10,235 bases of DNA from Rhodoferax sp. UBA5149 (GTDB lineage Bacteria > Pseudomonadota > Gammaproteobacteria > Burkholderiales > Burkholderiaceae_C). A program made the translations under genes and the position numbers. Shown in pieces: positions 1-6,384 of the stretch. Location of the stretch: contig NZ_DHXT01000189.1 in NCBI RefSeq assembly GCF_002413825.1, positions 6,682 to 16,916 on the forward strand. Reading direction: 5' to 3'. The first letter of the stretch is position 1. Each line of letters starts with the position of its first letter. The notes beneath the pieces are model-generated. The model did not search any database and was not told the origin of the DNA. It worked only from the letters and a program-made list of their open reading frames with translations.

Positions 1-923
1 TGGAAGGCAAGTTGGTGGTGGCGATCTCAAGCCGCGCCCTGTTTGACTTTGAGCAGGAAAACGAAGTTTTCGAGCAAGGCGACGACCGTGCCTACATGGC
101 GCTGCAACTGGAGCGGCTGGACATCCCGGCCAAACCGGGGGTCGCGTTTTCGCTGGTGAAGAAGTTGCTGGCTTTTAACCAAATTGCAGCCAATTCAAAT
201 ACCGCAAGTGTGAATAGTCAGCCGGTGGAAGTGGTGATCCTCTCGCGCAATGATCCGGTGTCGGGCATGCGGGTGTTCCGTTCCGCCCAGCATTACGGTT
301 TGCCGATCCAGCGCGGCAGCTTCACGCGCGGGCAGTCGCCGTGGCGCTACCTCAAGCCACTGCATGCCAACCTGTTCTTGAGCACCCATTTGAGCGACGT
401 GCGCGCCGCCCTCGACGCCGGCGTGCCCGCCGCCCAGGTCTATCCGCAATCGGCCCATGCCGGTGATGCGTACCCCCATGAAGTGCGCATCGCGTTTGAC
501 GGTGATGCCGTGCTGTTCAGCGACGAGGCCGAGCGCGTGTACCAGGCCGAGGGCCTGAGTGCGTTTCAAAAACACGAGTCTGACAAGGCACAGCAACCGC
601 TGCTGGCCGGCCCCTTCAAGCCCCTGCTGACCGCCCTGCAGCGCCTGCAAAAAGCCGGCACGCCCAGCATGCGCATTCGCACCGCGCTGGTGACGGCGCG
701 CAGCGCCCCGGCACACGAACGCGCCATTCGCACGCTGATGAACTGGAACATCGAGGTCGATGAGGCCATGTTCCTCGGCGGCCTGCCCAAAGGCGAGTTT
801 CTGCGCGAGTTCGAGCCTGATTTCTTCTTCGACGACCAGACCGGGCACGTCGATTCGGCGTCCAGGCATGTGCCCTCGGGCCACGTGGCGAGCGGGGTGT
901 CCAACCCCAACCCAGCGCCTTAA
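1..923 (+). CDS. Cytosolic 5'-nucleotidase (NT5C1/cN-I type), start at or beyond left edge
   Basis: This reads as a soluble nucleotidase that removes the 5'-phosphate from nucleoside monophosphates in the cytoplasm. The protein has the look of the cN-I family: an N-terminal VVAISSRALFDFEQEN block, LFLS near residues 121-124, FDGDAVLFSDE at 162-172, LVTAR at 226-230 and FFFDDQTGHVDSA from 271, numbering from a TTG at 12. The FDGDAVLF and FFFDDQ segments are the HAD-like acidic motifs. The frame is open to the left edge (bases 3-11 read Glu-Gly-Lys). The first two bases, TG, could be the end of an ATG lying one base outside the window, so the TTG at 12 is probably not the true start. The C-terminus looks complete. 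The ABC transporter begins 12 bp downstream on the same strand, so co-transcription is likely. Family assignment is confident; in vivo substrate is not. Confidence 0.88.
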   Translation, partial: EGKLVVAISSRALFDFEQENEVFEQGDDRAYMALQLERLDIPAKPGVAFSLVKKLLAFNQIAANSNTASVNSQPVEVVILSRNDPVSGMRVFRSAQHYGLPIQRGSFTRGQSPWRYLKPLHANLFLSTHLSDVRAALDAGVPAAQVYPQSAHAGDAYPHEVRIAFDGDAVLFSDEAERVYQAEGLSAFQKHESDKAQQPLLAGPFKPLLTALQRLQKAGTPSMRIRTALVTARSAPAHERAIRTLMNWNIEVDEAMFLGGLPKGEFLREFEPDFFFDDQTGHVDSASRHVPSGHVASGVSNPNPAP

Positions 924-935
924 ATTTGGATACCC

Positions 936-2708
936 ATGAGTCTCACCCCCAAACTCCAAGCCTTCAAAACCTTTGCCACCCAGGCCTGGGCCTTGACGAA
1001 ACCCTACTTCCAGTCCGAACAAAAGTGGAAAGCGCGCGGCCTGCTGCTGGCCATCGTCGCGCTGAATCTGGGCCTGGTCTACATGGCCGTGCTGTTCAAC
1101 GACTGGAACAAGCTTTTTTACGACGCGTTGCAGGAAAAAAATGCAACGGTGTTCTGGGCGCAGCTCGGGCGCTTCACCTATCTGGCGTTTGCCTTCATCA
1201 TCATCGCGGTTTACAAGTTCTACCTGACGCAGTTGCTGGAGCTGCGCTGGCGCGCCTGGATGACCGGCCACTACCTGCAGCGCTGGCTCGCCAACCATGC
1301 GTTTTACAAGCTGGAGCTCGCGCGCTTTACGGCCAAGCCCAATACGGACAAGGGCAACCCCGACAACCCGGACCAGCGGATTCAGGAAGACATCAACCAG
1401 TTCACGGGCTACACAATTTCCCTGACCATGGGGCTGCTCAATGCGGTGGTGACGCTGGCCAGCTTTGTCGGCATTCTGTGGGGGCTCTCGGGCGGTTTCG
1501 CCTTTTCATTCCTGGGCAGTGCCTACAACATTCCCGGTTTCATGGTCTGGATGGCCCTGCTGTACTGCTTGGCTGGCAGCATCCTGACCCACTACATCGG
1601 GCGACCGCAGATCAAGCTGAATTTTGAGCAACAACGTTACGAGGCGGACTTTCGCCACCACATGGTGCGGGTGCGGGAATACAGCGAATCGATTGCGCTC
1701 GACAAGGGCGAAACCGTGGAGCGGGTGCAGCTGGATCTGCGTTTTTCGCGCTTGCTGGGCAATTACCTCGCGCTCATCAAAGCGCAGAAAAACCTGATCT
1801 GGTTCACCAGCTTTTTCGGCCAGGCCGCCGTGGTGTTCCCCTTCGTCGTGGCGGCCCCGCGTTTTTTCAGCGGCGCCATCCAGCTCGGTGAACTGATGCA
1901 GATATCGTCGGCTTTTGGCCAGGTGCAAGGCGCGCTGAGCTGGTTTGTGGACAGTTACAGCAGCCTGGCCAGCTGGCGCGCCACGACCGATCGCCTGACC
2001 AGTTTTGAAGCCTCTTTTACGGCGCTAGCCCCCGACGGAATTGCGCAACCAGCTACAAATTCTGTAGCACTTGAAGCGCGCGATCTGACGCTCGCTTTGC
2101 CGGATGGCGTGGTCTTGCTGGCCGGGGCCGCGCTGCACGCCAAGCCCGGTGACAGCGTGCTGCTGCAAGGGCCCTCGGGCAGTGGCAAGTCAACGCTGTT
2201 TCGGGCTTTGGCCGGCATTTGGCCCTTTGCCAGCGGCACCTTGGAGCGCCCGGCGGACGCCATGTTCATCCCGCAGCGGCCATATTTTCCGAACGGACCA
2301 CTGCGTGATGCGCTGGCCTACCCCGAAACCGCATCCAGCTACACCGATGCACAGCTGCGCCAGGCGCTGACGGACGCGCTGTTGCCGCAACTGACCGAGC
2401 AGTTGGACCTGGCCGACGCCTGGAGCCAGAAGCTCTCGGGTGGCGAGCAGCAGCGTCTGGCCATTGCCCGCGTGCTGCTGAAAAAACCAACATGGGTGTT
2501 TGCCGATGAGGCCACCAGTGCGCTCGATGAAACGGCTGAGAGTACGGTATATAAAAGGCTTCTAGCCCTCGTGAATACTGCGCAAGGCGCTATTATTTCA
2601 ATAGCACATCGGCCGACCGTGGCGGCCTTTCATAGCCAGCGCTGGGAATTGGAAAAACTGCCCGATGGGGCGCCCGCGCTTTACAAACTGGTCGAAAAAC
2701 GCTCATAA
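936..2708 (+). CDS. SbmA/BacA-like ABC transporter, permease fused to ATPase
   Basis: A 590-residue inner-membrane half-transporter of the ABC_membrane_2 class (SbmA/BacA, YddA, Rv1819c, ABCD relatives), expected to work as a homodimer. Hydrophobic segments lie near residues 35-54, 80-100, 161-184, 201-221 and 288-311. The family's cytoplasmic loop motif is visible at about 236-260 (EADFRHHMVRVREYSESIA followed by DKGE). The nucleotide-binding domain has a complete set: Walker A GPSGSGKST 412-420, Q-loop Q447, signature LSGGEQQ 500-506, Walker B ending FADE 522-525, D-loop SALD and H-loop H558. It should be ATP-active. Substrate is unknown; relatives carry peptides, cobalamin or fatty acyl compounds. 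The ATG at 936 follows the nucleotidase stop by 12 bp with only a weak ribosome-binding site. Oddities: two copies of a 55-bp repeat sit in frame inside it (linker at residues 361-379 and ATPase residues 540-558), and its last 28 bp overlap queC on the other strand. Confidence 0.93.
   Translation: MSLTPKLQAFKTFATQAWALTKPYFQSEQKWKARGLLLAIVALNLGLVYMAVLFNDWNKLFYDALQEKNATVFWAQLGRFTYLAFAFIIIAVYKFYLTQLLELRWRAWMTGHYLQRWLANHAFYKLELARFTAKPNTDKGNPDNPDQRIQEDINQFTGYTISLTMGLLNAVVTLASFVGILWGLSGGFAFSFLGSAYNIPGFMVWMALLYCLAGSILTHYIGRPQIKLNFEQQRYEADFRHHMVRVREYSESIALDKGETVERVQLDLRFSRLLGNYLALIKAQKNLIWFTSFFGQAAVVFPFVVAAPRFFSGAIQLGELMQISSAFGQVQGALSWFVDSYSSLASWRATTDRLTSFEASFTALAPDGIAQPATNSVALEARDLTLALPDGVVLLAGAALHAKPGDSVLLQGPSGSGKSTLFRALAGIWPFASGTLERPADAMFIPQRPYFPNGPLRDALAYPETASSYTDAQLRQALTDALLPQLTEQLDLADAWSQKLSGGEQQRLAIARVLLKKPTWVFADEATSALDETAESTVYKRLLALVNTAQGAIISIAHRPTVAAFHSQRWELEKLPDGAPALYKLVEKRS
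2016..2070 (+). repeat. Intragenic 55-bp palindromic repeat, copy 1
   Basis: Copy 1 of a two-copy repeat. Aligned without gaps to 2553-2607 it shares CTAGCCC-like, TGCGCAA and GCTA...TAGCAC blocks. The right end is a perfect hairpin: GCTACA (2052-2057), 5-nt loop, TGTAGC (2063-2068). An 8-bp palindrome TTGCGCAA lies at 2041-2048. It encodes residues 361-379 of the ABC protein, in the stretch linking membrane and ATPase domains, where extra sequence is tolerated. I remember similar GCTA...TAGC elements scattered through Comamonadaceae genomes, but cannot check here. Confidence 0.72.
2553..2607 (+). repeat. Intragenic 55-bp palindromic repeat, copy 2
   Basis: Copy 2 of the repeat at 2016-2070, in the same orientation and the same codon phase (the copies start 537 bp apart, a multiple of three). 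Its hairpin is GCTATT (2589-2594), 5-nt loop, AATAGC (2600-2605). Two base pairs of the stem differ from copy 1 and both differences are compensated on the other arm. It encodes residues 540-558 of the ABC protein and runs into the H-loop (IISIAH), so it contributes sequence to a conserved functional part of the ATPase. Confidence 0.7.
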
Positions 2709-3403
2709 CCGCGCGCCCGCAGCTCGCAGGCCGGGCAGGCACCGCAACCATAACCCCAGGCATGGCGGTGTACGCGGTCACCCAAATAACAAGTGTGGGT
2801 ATGCTCAATAATCAGCTTGACCAAGGCGTTGCCGCCGCCCGGCGATCCAGATTTTTCACCCAGCTCGTGGGCCAGTGCCCAGGTCGCGGCCTTGTCGATC
2901 CACATCAGCGGGGTTTCAATCAAAAACCGCTTGTCCATGCCCAGCGAGAGCGCCAGTTGCATGGCCTTCATGGTGTCGTCGCGGCAATCGGGGTAGCCCG
3001 AGAAGTCGGTTTCACAGACGCCGGTGACCATCACCTGCAAATCGCGCCGGTAGGCCACGGCGGCGGCCAGCGTCAAAAAGAGCAGATTGCGCCCGGGGAC
3101 AAAGGTATTGGGCAGGCCGCTTTGCTCCATCTTGAACGCCGTGTCACGCGTCAGTGAGGTCTCACTCACCTCCCCCAGCACGGCCAGATCCAGCAGGTGG
3201 TCGTCGCCCAGTTTGGCCGCCCATTGGGGAAACTGGCGGCGAATTTCAAGCAGCACCTTGAGCCGCGCATCGAGCTCGACGCGATGGCGCTGGCGGTAAT
3301 CAAAGGCGATGGTTTCGACCCGCTGGTATTTGCTGAGTGCCTGCGCTAGGCAGGTGGTGGAGTCTTGCCCCCCCGAAAAAAGAACAAGTGCTGTGGTGTG
3401 CAT
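2681..3403 (-). CDS. queC: 7-cyano-7-deazaguanine (preQ0) synthase QueC
   Basis: QueC converts 7-carboxy-7-deazaguanine to preQ0 with ammonia and ATP, a step in making the tRNA nucleoside queuosine in the cytoplasm. The 240-residue protein opens with the PP-loop ATP-binding motif SGGQDST (10-16), continues with the family block ETDFSGYPDCR (131-141), and ends with the zinc site: C205, then C220, C223 and C226 in GCGACPACELR. All four zinc cysteines are present and the length is normal, so it should be active. The ATG at 3401-3403 is preceded by a G-rich stretch acting as a poor ribosome-binding site. Its 3' end overlaps the convergent ABC transporter gene by 28 bp. An unrecognised gene lies 46 bp upstream on the same strand and could share a transcript. 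No preQ1 riboswitch fits in that 46-bp gap. Confidence 0.96.
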   Translation of the reverse strand: MHTTALVLFSGGQDSTTCLAQALSKYQRVETIAFDYRQRHRVELDARLKVLLEIRRQFPQWAAKLGDDHLLDLAVLGEVSETSLTRDTAFKMEQSGLPNTFVPGRNLLFLTLAAAVAYRRDLQVMVTGVCETDFSGYPDCRDDTMKAMQLALSLGMDKRFLIETPLMWIDKAATWALAHELGEKSGSPGGGNALVKLIIEHTHTCYLGDRVHRHAWGYGCGACPACELRARGYERFSTSL

Positions 3404-3449
3404 GCCCCCAATGGTAGGCGAAGCCCATCGTGGCCCGAGCCGAACAAGA

Positions 3450-3974
3450 CTAAATGTTTTGGGTCTTGTTGATTTTGCTGGGCGAGTAAGTCAGCACTTC
3501 GGTTGCCAGCACACCCGGCATGGCATTGGGATTGGGCTTGGGCTGCGACATATCCATCAGATTCTGAGCGTGCTGCACCTGAATGGCGCCGGCACCGGCG
3601 GCCCATATTGACTTGATTTGCTCCAACAACACTTTGGAGAGCGGCACCGGCGGTGGGTCTTCAACTTTCTCCGGCGCTGGCCTGTGAATGGTCCAGTCTT
3701 TGAGGGCCGTGGCCGCCTCGGAGCCGCGCTGGGCCGGATCGGACACGCTGGTGTAGACCGCCTCCCCAGTACTGGGTTTGTTGGCCTGGTTCACCAGATT
3801 GACAACGCCGGGCGTGGACTCCTTCGACACGGCGGACGAACTGACCGGCGGCACGGGGATGGCTCGGTTGGCCGCAACCGAAGCCACATCCGCGCCGGAG
3901 GGGCGCAGACTGGGGGTTCGATCGAGGGGTGGCAGTTGCATTTTGTGTGAAGCCGAAAACCAGGTTTGAGGCAT
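3450..3974 (-). CDS. Hypothetical protein, predicted FliA-regulon member
   Basis: I do not recognise this 174-residue protein with certainty. The N-terminal two thirds are rich in Pro, Ala and Ser and look unstructured. The C-terminal part (about 115-174) looks like a conserved small domain: a helix with VLLEQIKSIWAAGAGAI, then PGVLATEVLTYSPSKINKT at the end. There is no signal peptide or membrane segment. Two starts are possible: the ATG at 3972-3974 with GGAG at 3977-3980 (spacing short), or Met12 at 3939-3941 with no visible site; the first is chosen because a sigma-28 promoter ends just upstream and leaves a short leader. That promoter suggests a role connected with flagella, motility or chemotaxis. 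This is inference from regulation, not homology. queC follows 46 bp downstream on the same strand. Confidence 0.62.
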   Translation of the reverse strand: MPQTWFSASHKMQLPPLDRTPSLRPSGADVASVAANRAIPVPPVSSSAVSKESTPGVVNLVNQANKPSTGEAVYTSVSDPAQRGSEAATALKDWTIHRPAPEKVEDPPPVPLSKVLLEQIKSIWAAGAGAIQVQHAQNLMDMSQPKPNPNAMPGVLATEVLTYSPSKINKTQNI

Positions 3975-3995
3975 TTCTCCGTGTACGTATCTTTC

Positions 3996-4022
3996 TTAAC
4001 GGCAGATTTAGAGAGTTATTTA
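3996..4022 (-). promoter_or_regulatory. Sigma-28 (FliA) type promoter
   Basis: On the minus strand the sequence reads TAAA (4022-4019), 15 nt, then GCCGTTAA (4003-3996). The enterobacterial FliA consensus is TAAA-N15-GCCGATAA, so the -35 core is exact and the -10 matches at 7 of 8 positions with exact spacing. The expected start point falls about 10-15 nt before the ATG at 3974. The surrounding 4001-4060 stretch is AT-rich, as expected for a promoter region. Confidence 0.65.
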
Positions 4023-4238
4023 GGCTTATTTTTTAAATAATTCACTTATTTACCTATTTTCGTTCCAATTCCTTGCCCGCCTTCTCAAACTGGCCGCCAC
4101 ACATCGGTGACATCGTGCGTTGTCGCACAGACGGCGCGACGCGGCGCGCGTAGCGTGGAGAGGCAGATAAATCAACAAATCGGTGCGGTTACGCGGTCGA
4201 ACAAAGAAAATACATGAGCTTCTTCCCGACGGATCGCC

Positions 4239-4547
4239 ATGCGAAAGCTCCTCATGCCACATAGCAAGCCGGTCTTTTCAGGCCCATCACAACAGTCCCA
4301 AAGCGCGCCACCGCTTGCCAATGCCGAGTTGGTGCAGTTGCAAGTTCGTGTGATTGCGCTGGAGAACCTGGTGATCACGCTGCTCGCAGAAGCATCTGAT
4401 CGGCAACTCAACCTTGCCAGCGAGCTGGCAGCCGATATCTCTCCAAGGCCAGGCTTCACCCCTCATCGCCTGACCACCCATGCGGTAGCCCAGATAATTC
4501 ATCTGGTCGAACGAGCCAGTCTTTTCCGGGCCATTCCGCTTTCATAA
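4239..4547 (+). CDS. Small hypothetical protein (102 aa)
   Basis: An unrecognised small protein. Its composition looks like real coding sequence: residues 28-57 form a likely amphipathic helix (ELVQLQVRVIALENLVITLL), followed by a second helical stretch and a segment ISPRPGFTPHRLTTHAVAQI ending in LVERASLFRA. I have a vague memory of similar orphan proteins in Burkholderiales, which I cannot confirm. There is no signal peptide, membrane helix or metal motif. The ribosome-binding site is weak for the ATG at 4239 (GGA about 7 nt upstream), and Met6 at 4254 is an alternative start. It stands alone between the divergent 174-aa gene on its left and the hxlR-like gene, which is on the other strand and ends 110 bp downstream. 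The 264 bp upstream hold the FliA promoter of the left gene plus a small perfect hairpin at 4115-4128 (GTGCG, TTGT loop, CGCAC). Confidence 0.5.
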   Translation: MRKLLMPHSKPVFSGPSQQSQSAPPLANAELVQLQVRVIALENLVITLLAEASDRQLNLASELAADISPRPGFTPHRLTTHAVAQIIHLVERASLFRAIPLS

Positions 4548-4657
4548 GCACGCCAGGCCCAGTGAACGACGCAGGGAAACGACGGCCATCGCGCACGCCT
4601 TGCTGCTGCCGGGCTGAGGAGCAAGAAGTATCAACGACCGGTGATCACTGACAATGT

Positions 4658-5116
4658 TCACGCTGTCGTGGTTGCGGCGCTACCCGGGTGGAAGCGCAGT
4701 TCAGCGCGCGATAGCGGTCGACCATCCGCCGCCTGTATGGTGAGCGGCCGAATGGTTTCTTTGCTCTTCGCATCCACAATCCGGAGCGGGCCTTCGCCAC
4801 CGTATACCCATTGGTCACCCCATTGGATGATCGCGATCAGTATTGGCAGAAGAGCTTCACCTTTTGCGGTCAACCTGTAGTGGTAGCGGTTGACCTCCGG
4901 CCTGGTTTTCTCGCGCACCATGATTCCGTTTTCGACCAGCGTGCCAAGACGCTCGGTCAGGATGTTCTTTGCGATACCGGTGCGCTCCTGAAACTCGGTG
5001 AAGGTCTTAACGCCGTTAAGGGCATCCCGAATGATCAGCAGTGTCCACCAATCGCCAATTTGCTCCAAAGTTTGGGCAACGGGACAGTTCATTTCAGAAA
5101 AGCGTTTTCTCGACAA
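4658..5116 (-). CDS. HxlR-family winged-helix transcriptional regulator
   Basis: A 152-residue DNA-binding regulator of the HxlR/YodB/HypR group, which usually repress a neighbouring gene and often respond to electrophiles, quinones or oxidants. The family opening MNCPVAQTLEQIGDWWTLLI is at residues 9-28, with the conserved cysteine at C11 that serves as the redox sensor in several characterised members. The winged helix spans about 15-100, with the recognition helix around GIAKNILTERLGTLVENGIM (47-66). I choose the TTG at 5116 because GGAG lies 8 nt upstream of it (minus strand, 5125-5128); the ATG at 5092 (Met9) would cut off upstream residues and has no comparable site. It is transcribed away from the tautomerase remnant/SDR/thioesterase group, and paired dyads in the shared upstream region are likely its binding sites. 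Confidence 0.9.
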   Translation of the reverse strand: MSRKRFSEMNCPVAQTLEQIGDWWTLLIIRDALNGVKTFTEFQERTGIAKNILTERLGTLVENGIMVREKTRPEVNRYHYRLTAKGEALLPILIAIIQWGDQWVYGGEGPLRIVDAKSKETIRPLTIQAADGRPLSRAELRFHPGSAATTTA

Positions 5117-5124
5117 GGCGTTAA

Positions 5125-5128
5125 CTCC
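5125..5128 (-). promoter_or_regulatory. Ribosome-binding site supporting the TTG start of the HxlR gene
   Basis: On the minus strand CTGGAG is followed by TTAACGCC and then TTG. The 8-nt spacing is good for a Shine-Dalgarno sequence, and it decides in favour of the TTG start at 5116 over the internal ATG at 5092. Confidence 0.6.
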
Positions 5129-5258
5129 AGATTTCGGTCTCGGCAGTCAATAGAACTGTCCGGTTTGGTAGCAAGCAGATTGTCCGCTTTCTATGGATTG
5201 GATGGTGATGGTTGGGCTGGCGCCTCAAGCGGCCAAGCGCTGCGCTTAATTTCGCATT

Positions 5259-5279
5259 TTGGTTGCACAACGAAACCAA
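5259..5279 (+). promoter_or_regulatory. Candidate HxlR operator, site 1
   Basis: A dyad with perfect 6-bp arms TTGGTT (5259-5264) and AACCAA (5274-5279) around a 9-bp centre that contains ACAAC. It matches site 2 at 18 of 21 positions. It lies about 140 bp upstream of the HxlR start and 112 bp before the first plus-strand ATG. Assignment to the HxlR protein is inferred from position; HxlR proteins bind dyads of about this size as dimers. Confidence 0.55.
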
Positions 5280-5295
5280 TTCGTGTTACGATTAT

Positions 5296-5316
5296 TTGGT
5301 TTCACAACGCAACTAA
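5296..5316 (+). promoter_or_regulatory. Candidate HxlR operator, site 2
   Basis: Second dyad, TTGGTT (5296-5301) and AACTAA (5311-5316), one arm mismatch, same central CACAACG. It starts 37 bp after site 1. Its right arm runs into TAATTATA (5314-5321), a -10-like stretch readable on both strands (TATAAT on the minus strand at 5321-5316). Binding there would block transcription. I see no convincing -35 partner for either direction, so the promoter itself is not called. Confidence 0.55.
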
Positions 5317-5370
5317 TTATAGGCCGTGCGTCGAAACATAGCTTTGTAAATTAACGACAAGGATGCATTT

Positions 5371-5535
5371 ATGCCCATGATTGAGGTGACAACCTCTGAG
5401 GGAGTCCTCAACGACAAAAGCCGCGCAGGAGTCGCCGGTCGGATCAATACGCTGGCGGACATGAAGACAGCCTTAAGGCCACCGAAGCCAGCGTCGGCCT
5501 GATCGAATCAAACTGGGTGAACTGCCTGAGCGTCT
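5371..5535 (+). pseudogene. Frameshifted tautomerase-like (4-OT superfamily) gene remnant
   Basis: An ORF from ATG 5371 encodes only 43 residues before TGA at 5500-5502. It begins MPMIEVTTSEGVLNDKSRAG, which resembles the 4-oxalocrotonate tautomerase superfamily: Pro right after Met is the catalytic base once Met is removed, followed by a short beta strand. AAGGA at 5459-5463 minus 100 (that is 5359-5363) sits 7 nt before the ATG, a good ribosome-binding site. After about 5473 the tautomerase-like reading seems to continue in another frame (KATEASVGLIESNW...), so one base gained or lost near 5473-5477 would explain the early stop. That second frame stays open to beyond 5600 but loses resemblance after about 5535. 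It sits first in the plus-strand group controlled by the dyads. The family call rests on the N-terminus only; a genuine 43-residue peptide is the alternative. Confidence 0.45.
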
Positions 5536-5599
5536 TGGGACCATGGGCAGTTCATCCCCGATTTCGCCCTTGGGGGCTTATTTTTCAAGGAGATTCTTT

Positions 5600-6367
5600 A
5601 TGCGCAAGCTTTTCAGCGTGGAAGGGAAAGTTGTAATAGTGACGGGCGGTAGCCGTGGCCTCGGCGCCATGATGGCGCGCAGCTTTGTGGAAAACGGTGC
5701 CAAGGTCTACATTTCGTCGCGCAACGCCGAGATGTGTGACGCGCGGGCTGCAGAGCTATCCGAGTATGGAACCTGTGTTTCGCTGCCGTTCAATCTCGGG
5801 GGAATGGACGGCATCGAGGGGCTTGCGGCAGCATTCGCCGAACGTGAACCCAAGCTTGACGTGTTGATAAACAACGCGGGTGCCGTTTGGGCGAGTCCCA
5901 TCGAAGACTACCAAGAAAAGGGATGGGATAAAGTTCTCGACATCAATGTCAAGGCGGTATTCTTCCTGACGCAAAAACTGCTACCGCAACTTCGCGCAGC
6001 CGCTACTGCCAGCAATCCGGCCCGTGTGATCAACATTGCGTCTGCAAACGGCGTTGTGCCCCCTCCACTCGACTCTTTTGCCTACTCGACCTCAAAGGCT
6101 GGCTGCATCATGCTCACGCGCCACCTGGCCAAGCGACTCGCTCCTGAGAACATCTTGGTCAATGCGATTACGCCAGGGCCCTTTGCAACGCAGATGATGG
6201 CGGCCACACTCCAAGAATATGGAGACTTCGTCAGGCGCTCAAACCCGCTACGCCGACTGGGAGAGGCAGAAGATATTGCAGGTGTGGCGATGTTCTTGAG
6301 TTCGCGAGCCTCCAACTACACCACGGGTGCCGCTATCCCGTGCGACGGCGGAATGGCCGAGTTCTAG
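5600..6367 (+). CDS. SDR-family NAD(P)-dependent oxidoreductase (RhlG-like)
   Basis: A classical short-chain dehydrogenase/reductase of 255 residues, normal for the family. Numbering from ATG 5600: cofactor-binding TGGSRGLG at 15-22, SSR at 39-41 (Arg after the second strand favours NADP), NNAG at 91-94, and the catalytic tetrad N116, S148, Y162, K166. The PGPFATQM segment at 192-199 and the C-terminal DGG are typical. By eye it resembles RhlG, a 3-oxoacyl reductase-like SDR, more than general FabG proteins. An ATG at 5543 is in frame, but ATG 5600 is chosen because AAGGAG (5587-5592) lies 7 nt before it and the protein then starts directly with the Rossmann fold. The thioesterase follows after 17 bp. 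Likely reaction: reversible reduction of a ketone or 3-oxoacyl group; the substrate is not known. Confidence 0.92.
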   Translation: MRKLFSVEGKVVIVTGGSRGLGAMMARSFVENGAKVYISSRNAEMCDARAAELSEYGTCVSLPFNLGGMDGIEGLAAAFAEREPKLDVLINNAGAVWASPIEDYQEKGWDKVLDINVKAVFFLTQKLLPQLRAAATASNPARVINIASANGVVPPPLDSFAYSTSKAGCIMLTRHLAKRLAPENILVNAITPGPFATQMMAATLQEYGDFVRRSNPLRRLGEAEDIAGVAMFLSSRASNYTTGAAIPCDGGMAEF

Positions 6368-6384
6368 ATAACGAGAGGATCGAC

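Noticed and set aside
195..1298. 367-codon open frame on the minus strand
   Set aside because: It is antisense to the 5'-nucleotidase and ABC genes, has low-complexity His/Gly/Gln/Arg-rich composition typical of shadow frames in GC-rich DNA, and shows no motif.
3404..3449. preQ1 riboswitch upstream of queC
   Set aside because: The gap to the upstream gene is only 46 bp and shows no H-type pseudoknot pattern or A-rich tail; a riboswitch cannot be supported.
5543..5599. 19-residue N-terminal extension of the SDR from ATG 5543
   Set aside because: The ATG at 5600 has a near-ideal AAGGAG 7 nt upstream, and the SDR fold begins right after it; no comparable site precedes 5543.
6340..6384. 15-residue N-terminal extension of the thioesterase overlapping the SDR
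   Set aside because: GAGGA before ATG 6385 and the MPIPEGF start fit better; the extension is only an out-of-frame read of the SDR end.
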